64,000 nucleotides of DNA, taken from contig CAMXCT020000515.1 in the NCBI GenBank assembly GCA_947184155.2, forward strand, positions 178,403 to 242,402, given 5' to 3'. Positions 45,350 through 55,979 of this stretch are shown here, piece after piece. Source of the stretch: Cladocopium goreaui (Eukaryota; Sar; Dinophyceae; Suessiales; Symbiodiniaceae). The stretch's first letter is position 1; every line of letters starts with the position of its first letter. The notes under the pieces are model-generated. The model ran no database searches and had not been told where the DNA came from. It saw only the letters and a list, made by a program, of their open reading frames with translations. The position numbers and the translations under genes were made by a program.

Positions 45350-48300
45350 TCATTGATTTCATGCCCTTTCACGAACATTCCGATAGGCCAGTGATGTGCT
45401 ACAGTATTTTACCGTTGTTACCTCATGTGCTCTTTTAGCACATTTGGCATCTCATATGTTGTGTATTGTTGTGTGTTCACTAAATATTCGGAAAGTTTCG
45501 TGGCATAAATTCCCCGTGAGGGAGTCGTCAGGTGCAAAACCCAAATAAAAATCAGAAGCAATAAAAAAAAAACAGATGCACAAGTGACTCCCAGGCTACG
45601 AAAATCACCTCCTTTGTGCCGGGATTTTCCATGTCATTATTTTTGCGTCGCAATTTCCGTCCTCTGTTTTGATCTCGGTTGTTTGTTGGGCGTTCGCCTA
45701 TTTAGGGTTGCAGCAAAAAATCCATGATGCAGAAAAACACCCATCATATATAAAAACAATTGCCTTGCTATGTATTTTAACCCCGCCTGCTGGGCCAGGG
45801 CGAAACAATGGATACGTGCTGAATGAATGAAATCTGTTTACATTGGCTATGGGGCTACTTTCACTTCACGCTGGCTAAATTTGTTGCTGTTTTCCGGCGA
45901 AGCTGCCTGTAATTGCGGACCATTTTCCCGCGAACCGCCATGTTGTGTCATCAGCACCCTATGTTTGTTGATGCGTTTCTTTATGTTTCTTTCATTTCCG
46001 TCTTGGTCCAAACATTTTTTTTAAACAAACGGTCACCGGTGTTGCCACATAGGTTGTTGCATGCTAATGGTCACGCCACTGGCACGAGACTGGAAGGAAC
46101 GGTTTCGTCAATGATACACATGTTCAAAAAAATGTTTCCTCCTTATTTCACCGTACCCATCCAATGCCCACCATTTTCGTTGAGCCGTTGACATTTTTGT
46201 TTATAACACGACACCACGTCATCCACTCCTCTTTGTAAACACGAGTAAGGTAAACAATTGAAAGCAAAAGGATTGACGCGAGCAGAACATAACCAGTTCA
46301 ATCCACAGTCACTTTCAGTTTGCCAACTGCAAAATAAAAATGCCCAGAACATTTGTTTCATGCTACCCCGGTTTACAAACACAAACTGTACTAACTGGCA
46401 ATTTGTCGAAACATGCTGGAGTTAAAATGTGCTTTCCTCTACCTTGCAGACACTTTGGATGTGGATTAGTTTTGTGTTGGAACGTTCTTTTGAAGGTCCT
46501 GCTTGGTACTCAAGTTTCGTTTCTAAGCACATGGTTGGAATCGACCAGAAGGGTCTCGTACAACAATTTTTGCACATTCCAATCTGCACAACTCGCACGA
46601 TCCTCATGTTTTTTTCCATGGCAGGTCTTGAGACAACAACACCTTCGGGTGACATCCAAGTTCCTCGAAAATGATGCATCTGGATCATAGAAGTCGTTTC
46701 GAGTTTCGAGTATGACTTATGACTCATAAGACCGTTAATTTACATGTTGCTGCATATTTTGGTTGAAGCATGAGCTGGGTTTCACTTCCTTCTCAATTGT
46801 CTGTCTCGTGTGGGTTTCCATTCCCCACGCAGCTATGTTCTCCTAATAGTCAGACATCTGAACTAGCAAATGCTCTAGCCCCACTGAACACAACAAATTT
46901 CAATCAAGCATAAGAAGTGCCGCATGTAGCTGGAGGCCCGATGAATGATTTCCCGTTTGTTGAATCCGAGCGGATTATCACAACCAATTCCGGACAAAAA
47001 TCAAAATTTGTTTACGATGAAGAGACTTTTGTTTACGATGAAGAGAACAATGGGACTCATGGGACATCTGACTTTGGGATGGAATCAAAATTTGCATACC
47101 GAAAGTGATTTTTTGCGCTGTGCAGACCTTGCTGTTAATTTAAAAATGGTAGTTCCAAAATTTTGTTCCGACGTGGTTTTACCAACACTCAAAGACTGAG
47201 TGGGAAATTGTATTCACAAAAGAGCAGTGTCAATGTGCACCGGTCGGATAGTGGACTATGCGGCTGAAACAATGTTCCCGACGATGGCAAATGAAATCCT
47301 CCACCGAGGGATATGACTTTGCGGGCATGGAACGGATGTTGACAAACACCGAGCAAGCAAACCAGAGCACAAGTGAAGAAACAATACATGACACGATAAA
47401 AAAGGAAAACATGCTGTCTGGAGCAGGTTTACTTCCGTTTATCTTAGTTGCCTTTCATTTTTCGTGCAGCGCAAAACGGTTTTTTTGGTAGTGCAGGTTT
47501 GGCCTCCGCGCCAAAGGGATGAGAGTTTCCTGTCACAAAACTACTTACAGTACCCTGAAAGGATGGCCCGTCAAGGGATGTTTACTTCGGTTGCTGATTG
47601 GGTTGCGCATCTGTTCATGTCGCATGCAACGACATTTGCATAATTACAGTATGTTATGTTTGTTCGATTTTGAAACGTGTTTTTCTCAACTGGATCAAGT
47701 ACATGTTTCTTTGTTTTGATACAAAAGTTTTGGCAGTGCACACGGTTCTGCGAACGATGGGGGAAATACAAAATGTTCCAACAAAAACTGACAAATCAGT
47801 TCCATGAAATGTTGCATCGAAACAATAATTTGTTTTAAAAAAATGCACGTTTGAATTTGTCACACACCCTGAAACTGCCCCAAGTTGCCTTGACAGGCCA
47901 ACACCTGGTAGTGGCTGTGCACGTGGTGCATGTGATCCTTGTCGACGCCTGCCCCAATGCCACAACATGCATCGGTACAGTGTTGCAATAACATGCAGTA
48001 ACTACACAAAACACAACACGCAAAACATGGGAAAAGATTGACCCGCAGCCTCGCTGGCGGCAATGAGGATGAACGCATCAACACACCCAACTGTACAACT
48101 GATATGTTTGACAACGCTATTGTCACACAGAGGTTTGCCTGACATGTTCATGTGTGAAACAGTCATACCAGGTAAAATTGCATTGTTTGCTAAACTAAAA
48201 CTACAATTGCAAGGGCAAATGTTCAAAAGGATAGTTGGCTTTACTTTTTGTTTCTATGCGCCGGGAAAAATGTGTCAAGTATGGGATGTGTCATCACAGT

Positions 48301-48960
48301 ATTCGGTGGCATGCTTCGAACCATAAAGATGGTGGTGGGTTTTTGAAAGTATGGAATCAGATCCCAAATAAAAACTGGACCAAACAAATCACAAATCAGT
48401 GGGCGTTCACTGTGTCTTTGTCACTGCGTGAAGTGAAATGATGGAAAAATATGTCAATGTTATTGTCTACATTTTGTTCAAAAACCCCGGCAAAACATCG
48501 ATTGATAATCCCCCCAATTAATTGCACAAATTGTTTGGTTTTTTTCTGGATTTCACCTACTTGTTTAACCTTTTGAAACGTGCACATCTCCATTTTGGTC
48601 GATTAAAATTTCACGAAAAAAACAAAAACTGCGAAGCAGGCAGCGTCACTTTTCTTTGAACCACAGGGTCTGGTACATACACATGGCATTCATGTGAACG
48701 CTATTGAATCTACCTACACGTCTCTTCTCGATTTGTGCAGTGTCATCCTTGCGCAGTCCATCTGAGGTCCAACTGAAGTCCATTGGTTTGACATCACTGC
48801 AAGTGGTCACAAAGGGAATGGTGCAAACAGAAATGTTTTCCACTCCTCCTTGTAGCATTGTAGTCTTAGACTCTATGCTGCATTCCACTCATTGCTTTGC
48901 GTCCGTTCCAGCACTTGTATCTGTAATGGCACCATTGTCATTTCTTTGAAATTTTCCCTC
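45350..48960. other. Gene-free stretch
   Basis: 3.6 kb of mixed-composition DNA with many short frames on both strands, none with recognisable motif, membrane pattern or consistent splice phase. A CGATGAAGAGACTTTTGTTTA duplication (about 47017-47050) is visible. I see nothing else. Confidence 0.5.
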
Positions 48961-48966
48961 TTTGAG

Positions 48967-51537
48967 TCACGCAGGTGGATTTTGCATGTACCTGCGCTCG
49001 ATTGCTTGATATCTGTCAGCACTGTCCCATCGATGTTGTTCAATTGCTTTGTCCTTCAGCTCTCCAAACAATCCAGCTATGCGTACTCGGCACGAGGCTA
49101 CCAAGCTTTCTGCTGAACTGTGGTGGATCTCGGAGAGGAAATGAAGGATCACATGTTGTACCTCATTGGCATCCCAGTGCTCACCTCTTTCCAAGCAAAG
49201 TCCATGTTCACCTTTGAGGAATTCAAGCATGTCTGTCAAGGTTTCATCGCTAATGGGTCCTGATGGCACCTCTGGTTCTGACTCATCCATTGGATCATCA
49301 GCTTCAGCATTTGGGCTGTCTGTTGCATCTGCTGCTCCTTGTGGCTGGAACCTTTGGCGCACCAGCCGCATGTATTCAACTGCACCCAAAGCTCTTGAGC
49401 TAACCAGATTTGCTCTTTCAAGAGTTGCTAGGTGGCGCCATTGCTCTGGAGTAAGACCACATCCATTTCGCAAGAAACCTCCATGTTCGACAATGCTGTA
49501 GTGAAGTCCCGATGCATAGTCATGCACCATGCTCAACTCATTGCTGCATTCTGTAATTCGATCTGAAATGATCGCATGATCCTGTTCATTGTGCTCTCTG
49601 ATTTGATCAAGGCGTTGAATCACTTGGTCAATCCTCGCCACCTGCTTTGCTATGTAGGAATCCTCATCTGCAACTTGATTCCAACATGATTCCAAGTCTG
49701 TTGTCGTCTTGGCAAACTTCTTCCATGCAACATATCCTGCCACCGCAAGTCCAACCCAAAGCATGAAGAGAAGAAAAACTGAAAACCAAAGCCATGTATT
49801 TCCTCCATTATTTCCAGAAGCCTGAACCTGTTGGCAAACCTCCTCATCAACAGCTGTCGCCTCTGCTCCTTGAAGGTTGGGCTCAAGACCCCATAGCACT
49901 GCCATACGCATGATAGTTTTGGCTATGCGCTTGACCATTTGTTTTCCCACAGTTCTCTCTTCAAACGCTTCATACTCCTCCTGTCCAACCATTTCATGGG
50001 TATCTGGATTGCAGCAGCCGATTTCATGCAAAAGAACCAACAAACGTTGTTTGGCTAAGGGTTTTGTGCCAACATCACTGACATTCCACTGCGTTGGCAC
50101 CTGTCCCAGCTTGATTTGCTTTTCCAACACCAATGACTGCATCCATAAGATCTTGCCACTGAGATGTCTCACACGTCCAACACCTTGGCGCTCGATCAAT
50201 TGCCTCGCAGCTGAATTGTCCACCCACTGCCACTGCTCGATTTCATCACCTGTCAAAAACTCCATGCAGCGACGTAGAAAGATGGCATCTGAGCATCCTG
50301 ACACCATGCTGTGTAGCTCAGATTCAGCTGAACTCAATGAAACCACTCTTTGAGTTCGACTTGAGGCATAGGCAAGGTTGTTGTTGATGAAGTGCACAGC
50401 GCAGCTTGTCGACCTTCTGTGGGTTTTGTGCGCCAACCAGTCTGCATCCGTGAATGTTTCAACATTCCAAAACTTCTCACCACCTCTTTTCCATTTTCCA
50501 GCTCCAAATTCTGGAATGCACAGTTTAATGCCCATGTCACCATTGGCCTTGAGGTAGCCAATGAGTTTTCGAAGCTTCTGCAGGGCACAAACTGTAGGAG
50601 CTGACATGTGTGCTGATAGCTCCTTCACTGCAAACATCACATCAACCCGATCACGCGCAACGTAGAGAAGCAACCCTATCACACTCCTGTAAGCTTTGCC
50701 GTCACCATCACTCAACCTCTGAGACTTGTCATCGTTCTGGATTGATCCATCACATGGAATTTTGTGCTGCTTTGCTACTCCGAAAAACTTTTCAAAGTAA
50801 GACACCACTTTGTTCGCGGTAGTGCCTGGGACAAGCAATAGACCATCTTTGATCTTCACCAGCTTTCGCTTCAGGAAAGAAATGAAGCTTCCATTTCCCT
50901 TCAATTCTGTATAGTTCACATTGAACTTTGAAGTCACCGCTGGCAAGAATTTGGTGGTCCAAAAACTGTAGCTTCCAGCAAACAGCAAATCATCTACATG
51001 GATCAGAAAGCAGTTGTTGGTCCCATCATCCACGCACTTCGCAAGGCAAGGCTGTTCCAAACACCAACAACAGTTTAAAGCATCACTGATGTATCGGCGA
51101 AAGTGCCAATACCAAGCTTTCGCACCAAGTCTCTGCCCAGGAAGATTGCGTCTGATGACATACTGCTGGTTGTACAAAGAAACCATCACCAAGTTTTCTT
51201 GGGGAACCTGAAGAAAGGCATCCTTGATGTCCAATGCCGCCAAAACAACACGATAGGGACTGCTGCTGTCCTCATCAAATCTTTCTGCACTGTCCAAGCT
51301 TTCGGCAAGCATCTTCAGGTAGCAAATTGGAATGAGGTTCACTGAATGGCACCCACTCGCTGGACTGTAGGTGTCAGAGCGCTTGTCTGTGGCAAACTCA
51401 CGAGCCACAAACCGGCTCCTCCTCATCCATTGCTTGGTCCCATTGGGATGGTCCTTGATCCTCCAGTCATAGACAAACCTGGTAGTCAAGGATCCTGAGA
51501 CTTCATCCAAGCACTCCTCCTTTCTAAAGAAACACAT
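48967..51537 (-). mobile_element. Ty1/copia polyprotein fragment: reverse transcriptase, RNase H, membrane tail
   Basis: One uninterrupted 856-codon frame. Residues about 20-260 are the reverse transcriptase: RFVYDWRIK, RSRFVAREF, TYSPASG, first catalytic Asp in ALDIKDAFLQVPQ, and the HVDD form of the YxDD box in LIHVDDLLFAG. Residues about 370-520 are RNase H: FTDADWLAHKTHRRSTSC, SLSSAESELHSMV, WVDNSAARQLIERQG and VSDVGTKPL. A single membrane segment (LWFSVFLLFMLWVGLAVAGY) follows near residue 610, then a coiled, acidic tail. Copia polyproteins normally end after RNase H, so the tail is unusual. The frame begins inside the polyprotein, and Gag, protease and integrase are absent upstream, so the copy is 5'-truncated or its front lies elsewhere. 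A TAG lies seven codons before the first Met. No LTRs were identified. Confidence 0.92.
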
Positions 51538-51539
51538 AC

Positions 51540-51870
51540 CAGAAAGGCATATCTAAAAGATTATATGGTTTAGTTTTGGGGACAGCATATATTTTAATTC
51601 CACTTTATAACCATACTGCCATAATTCAAGACAAACATGGTCATGCCTTTGCAGCTATTGATTGGCCATCAAGGGGATGGTAGTGGATCATAAAAAAGTT
51701 TTATGTAACTGTTAGATCCCCACAGCACAGAAAAAATCTATCCACCCATGCAGGCATCCATAGTCAGATAAAAGCAATGGAAATCATATTTACCCAAGCA
51801 AATAGTTAAACATTCAAATATACATAGCCAAATGCAAATAAAACTACTTGGGACCCTTGTATCACAATAG
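51540..51870. other. Intergenic gap between divergent frames
   Basis: 330 bases of AT-rich sequence between the leftward copia frame and the rightward ORF1 of the next element. No LTR or terminal repeat can be read in it. Confidence 0.4.
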
Positions 51871-52758
51871 ATGCTACCACCCAACTCCTACACAGGAGAA
51901 TGCATTCATATACCTATAGCCCTTTGCATTCAGGCCTACAACCAGTGCAATCCAGAGAAGAAGAAAGGGCTCATTGCCAAGTACAAGGCAGAAGGTGGCA
52001 TCAAAAATTTGGCATGGGTCACCAACTATGTGGAGAAAGCGAAGGACTTGGAAGTCACCGAGACAAAGATCACCAGGGGCTACTTCTATGCATCTGAGAT
52101 CCTCAGGATGAATGGCTTTCAGCAGGGCACTCTTGACCAGAAGACCGAGCAGAAGGTGTTGGAAGGTCTGTTGGCAGACTGCTACCAGGAGTTCCAGGTG
52201 GATCCTTCAAACCCACCTCAGGAACTGAAACAGGAAAACAAGAAGGTACCCCACCTCACCAAGTACTGGTATCAAAAAAGTACCAACACCTCCTCGGAGC
52301 AGAACATCAAAGAGGCAGCCATGGAAATGAAGTTGGATTGCCAGTCCAACAATTTGAAGTCAGCCTTGGAAGCCTCTTCTGGGAGCAGCAGTGGCATTGT
52401 CAAGGTGGAGAACCCAAAGTTCCTGGAGATGAAGCAGGAGATGGCCATCACCCAGTCCATGAAAACAAATATGGAGAAGGTTTTGGCTGCCACCGAGACT
52501 CTTCACAAGGACCTTGTGGCTGAGAACAAAGCAGAAGCCAAGGACTTGCTCAACAAGATGCTGCCTGTCTTGACAGAAGCAGGACAATTCTTGGACAATG
52601 TGAGGAAGCTTTTGGCTGAGTGCAAATCCTTTGACACTTCCACCGATGTCAAAAAGATCGAACCTAAGATTACTGAGCTGAAGGCAGGTGCTTCTGCTGG
52701 TGCCCATCACATTGATGGGTTGAAAGCCATCAGCAAGAGGCTGAAGGCAATTCAGTAG
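51871..52758 (+). CDS. ORF1 of a probable DNA transposon, coiled-coil protein
   Basis: An intact 295-codon frame. The N-terminal part (about residues 15-115) has IALCIQAYNQCNPEKKKGLI, then GGIKNLAWVTNYVEKAKD and KITRGYFYASEILRMNGF. The style matches dinoflagellate proteins I associate with repeated elements. The rest is rich in Lys/Glu/Ala/Leu and should be helical or coiled. The first in-frame ATG at 51871 lies just before a 14-bp palindrome (51885-51898) inside the frame; a second ATG is at 51901. A related palindrome lies 207 bases after the stop. I infer it belongs with the frame at 55980-57509 because of shared palindromes, orientation and composition. The function is unknown; DNA binding or assembly with the transposase is a guess. 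Confidence 0.6.
   Translation: MLPPNSYTGECIHIPIALCIQAYNQCNPEKKKGLIAKYKAEGGIKNLAWVTNYVEKAKDLEVTETKITRGYFYASEILRMNGFQQGTLDQKTEQKVLEGLLADCYQEFQVDPSNPPQELKQENKKVPHLTKYWYQKSTNTSSEQNIKEAAMEMKLDCQSNNLKSALEASSGSSSGIVKVENPKFLEMKQEMAITQSMKTNMEKVLAATETLHKDLVAENKAEAKDLLNKMLPVLTEAGQFLDNVRKLLAECKSFDTSTDVKKIEPKITELKAGASAGAHHIDGLKAISKRLKAIQ
51885..51898. repeat. 14-bp palindrome CTCCTACACAGGAG
   Basis: Near-perfect inverted repeat CTCCT...AGGAG. Its exact reverse complement is at 57630-57643, and variants are at 52965-52978 and 57606-57619. Together they bracket the two transposon-like frames. Confidence 0.75.
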
Positions 52759-52964
52759 ATCCTAAGGTGCATCTCCCCTAGCTGGCAGTTTTGGAACTCT
52801 TTTGCGGCAGTTGACTTCACAGCACAGGTTCAAAAAGTGCTTTGCTGCAACTTCCTGGTGTGGCTTCCTGTAGCATGCATTTGCTTCTATGTGAAAGCCA
52901 TGTACAATAGTTACATGTCATCCTTTCCCCATATACGTATACAACCAGACCATGAAGTCATGGG

Positions 52965-52978
52965 CTCCTGTGCAGGAG
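52965..52978. repeat. 14-bp palindrome CTCCTGTGCAGGAG
   Basis: Same motif class as 51885, located just downstream of ORF1. It may act as a terminator hairpin or a transposase site. Confidence 0.7.
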
Positions 52979-53096
52979 AAACATGTTTTTTCTTTCTCCC
53001 ATAGCTTTTCTTTCTCAAGATGAGTATGCATGGTAAAAATAAATTCTTGCAAAGCAAGGATGATCAATCTCCCAACAAGAGATTGAAAAGTAATAC

Positions 53097-53672
53097 AGTC
53101 GAGGTCCCTTTCTGGCCGCCATGTTTCTACTGGTTTTTTGGATCCTGTTTTGGGAGCCATGATGAAGCAGGTTTGTTGGCATTCGAGGCGCTCCAAGGCT
53201 TACCGAGGCCTGCCCGAGGCACGCATGGCAGGAGCTACTGTGGAAGAAACCGCCTTTGAGGACGTCAACATGTGGCAGGCACCGCCGCCAAGCTAGGATG
53301 TGCGTTTTCCCACAGCGCGGAGCGTATAGTTGATGAACTTGGACTACTATACCCTGAAAACCGTGGAAATTTGCGGAAAAACATGGCCAGCGTATAGCGT
53401 ATAGTTGGTTCAATTCGATAAAAAAACCTTACTAAAAAAAATCTTTCTTAGAATGTGAGCTGACCGGCCAAAATGGATCTCACGCCACAGCGCGGAGCGT
53501 TTAGTAGGGTACTAAACCGTCTGGCCCGCAACACCAAAATTGTGTTCTCGCCACAGCGCGGTGGGTTTAGTTGGGCTCTTTGTTTGTACGATTATTCTAC
53601 AAATTCCATTTGTTTGCGTGACGGGCGCAGCACTTGAGAACCCGTACGGCCATCTTAAAGGTTGAAGCGCGG
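53097..53672. repeat. Foldback element, left arm
   Basis: Matches, inverted, 54596-54990 and 55385-55510. Shared words include AGCGTATAGTTGATGAACTT, GAATGTGAGCTGACCGGCC, CGTTTAGTAGGGTACTAAAC and GATGAAGCAGGTTTGTTGGC. The region 53287-53672 pairs almost base for base with the right arm. Confidence 0.9.
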
Positions 53673-53885
53673 CAGGCGCAGCGCTTGAGAACCCTGTACG
53701 GCCATCTTCAAAGTTGAAGCGCGGCAGGTGCAGCGCTTGAGAACTCCGTGCGGCCATCGTAAGGGTTGAAGTGCGGCAGGTGCAGCGCTTGAGAACACAG
53801 TACGGCCATCTTAAAGGTTGTATGGCCATCTTAAACATTGAAGCGCGGCAGGCGCAGCCCTTGAGAACCCCGTAGGGCCATCTTT
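53620..53885. repeat. 50-bp tandem repeat inside the foldback
   Basis: About five units of GCGGCAGGYGCAGCGCTTGA then GAACCCYGTACGGCCATCTT and RAAGGTTGAA. The same CGTGGCAGGCGCAGCAC theme occurs at 396-690. Confidence 0.85.
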
Positions 53886-54278
53886 CCTTGCATGGCCCAC
53901 ACAAGGGCCAACCACAAACTGAGGATGTGACCTGAGGCAAAATTTCTTTTTGATGGCTATCAGTTCAAAAGGTGAAACTGCAACATTTAAGCCTCCGTCC
54001 AACATTGAAGATGGGGCGCGGGGATTTAAACATACGTCAAACCCTCATCTTGGATTTGCAACTGCAAGTCTGGAGTCTGGAAGCGCAAACATCCACGATT
54101 CCCCTTTGCAGGAATGCCGATGTCGGGATTCTCCACAGGAACTGTAAATCTGAACACCACAAGCCGCTTTTGAAGCATCTGTAAATCTCCGAGCGTCACA
54201 CCGGCTTTCGGTGTGTGTGTAGATAGTCCAATCTTCCAGTGAAGAAAAAAGGGGAGCTACAGCAATCATAGCTGAGGG

Positions 54279-54572
54279 TCAAAGATCGCGTTTATCTTTC
54301 TTGGTGGAGGCTTCAGGTTGGGCTTGCCACTGTGATGGGCGCTGTCCTTCTGCTGCAAGAGCGCTGTTGATTTCCAACCACATTGATGAGAAAGAGTTCA
54401 CTACTGCAATTTTTTCAGCTTTGTTCCATGGACGGGGCAAGCAACGAAATATAGCTTTGTTGGTTTCCTCTGCAAATGAGGGAAATCTTTCATCTGGGTC
54501 CCAATGAAGGAGATCTACCCACAGGGCAGTGTGTGCTTGGCACCATCGGCTTCCACCTTTCCACTGCTCCAT
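54279..54572 (-). CDS. 97-codon frame in the foldback loop, unknown
   Basis: Reads ALWVDLLHWDPDERFPSFAE then ETNKAIFRCLPRPWNKAEKI and MWLEINSALAAEGQRPSQWQ. The text looks like real protein and is not repeat-derived. It lies between the two foldback arms. No family is recognised, and start and end may be truncated. Confidence 0.35.
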   Translation of the reverse strand: MEQWKGGSRWCQAHTALWVDLLHWDPDERFPSFAEETNKAIFRCLPRPWNKAEKIAVVNSFSSMWLEINSALAAEGQRPSQWQAQPEASTKKDKRDL

Positions 54573-54595
54573 GTGGAGGCGTCAAATAAAAGTAT

Positions 54596-55510
54596 CCAGC
54601 CGCGCTTCAACCTTTCAGATGGCCGTACGGGGTTCTCAAGTGCTGCGCCCGTCACGCAAAAAATTGAATCTCTAAAATAATCGTGCAAACAAAGAGCCCA
54701 ACTAAACCCACCGCGCTGTGGCGAGAACACAATTTTGGTGTTGCGGGCCAGACGGTTTAGTACCCTACTAAACGCTCCGCGCTGTGGCGTGAGATCCATT
54801 TTGGCCGGTCAGCTCACATTCTAAGAAAGATTTTTTTAGTAAGGTCTTTTTATCGAATTGAACCAACTATACGCTATACGCTGGCCATGTTTTTCCGCAA
54901 ATTTCCACGGTTTTCAGGGTATAGTAGTCCAAGTTCATCAACTATACGCTCCGCGCTGTGGGAAAACGCACATCCTAGCTTGGCGGCTGTTGGGGTGCTT
55001 TTAGCAACCGCTGGCGGCGCTTTGCTGCCGATTTCTGTTCTGTCTTGTTCTCCGCGATGGTCTCAAGAGGGCCAACATCAGAAAACAGTGACGAATTGCA
55101 TCTGCACGCCAAAGCAACACAGTTGAGATGCCTGTCGCAACGCTTTGCGCTGCTGCTTGAAGTGGTTCAGCTCGCGCACCAGAACCTGCAATAGATTTCT
55201 CCACCATAAAGGACTCGGAACCTGCTGCCGCCAAAACCTTCCCCCATGTAAGTAGCAAGAAGCGGCTGCAAGATTGAGCAAAATGAGGTTCCAAAACCAG
55301 GGCCCCAAAACAGGCAGTTTTGCGGTGACGCATGGGCGTACCCCCATAGTATATAGATTCGAGTCCCCGTGAGCCTCGCTTTGTCCTCGTGCCTCGGGCA
55401 GGCCTCGGTAGGCCTTGGAGCGACTCGAATGCCAACAAACCTGCTTCATCATGGCCCCTGAAACAGGGCCCAAAAAAGTGGTCAAAACATGGCTGCGATA
55501 AAGGGACCTT
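54596..55510. repeat. Foldback element, right arm
   Basis: Inverted partner of 53097-53672. The inner part (54596-54990) and the outer part (55385-55510) pair with the left arm. The 395 bases between them (GCTGTTGGGGTGCTTTTAGC... to CACGGGGACTCG on the other strand) have no partner and look like an insertion or a left-arm deletion. Confidence 0.88.
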
Positions 55511-55534
55511 GACAGTAGCAACCGGACTTGTGCC

Positions 55535-55865
55535 GCACAAAGAGAAAAAGGTATGAGTTGACATTCATGTTCAAGCTGCAGGGTCGCAAATCTGCTTGCA
55601 CAACATGTGCGGGCAGCAGCGAAATTCTCCGATGGCTGACCCCATTTGTGGGTCTAAATATGGACCCCAAAATGGGGTCCAGAATTGGATCACATTTTCA
55701 TTCCTTCTTTTAGGTCTTTGCTTGGGCCCCGTTTTGGGGTCCAGATTTGGACCCAAAAGTGGGGTCAGCCATCGGAGAATTTTGCTGCTGCCCGCAGAGG
55801 TTTTGCAAGCAGATTTGCGACGCACTAGCATGAGCGTAAGTGTTAATACATGCTTTTTCTCTCTC
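55535..55865. repeat. 330-bp hairpin with about 145-bp arms
   Basis: The left arm 55535-55683 (AGAGAAAAAGG, GGTCGCAAATCTGCTTGCA, GCGGGCAGCAGCGAAATTCT, CCGATGGCTGACCCCATTTG) pairs with 55724-55865 in inverted order. The loop is about 40 bases (AATTGGATCACATTTTCATT...). It looks like a small inverted-repeat transposable element or a hairpin derivative. Confidence 0.88.
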
Positions 55866-55979
55866 TGCGTCCCACTTTGTTTCTTGTACAGTATTTCTGA
55901 TTTATTCTTGCAGGGCATCATTAGTGGCAAGAGAGCTTGTGCCCTATTCACAGATGCTGCAGATGCCTAAGCAGAAGGT

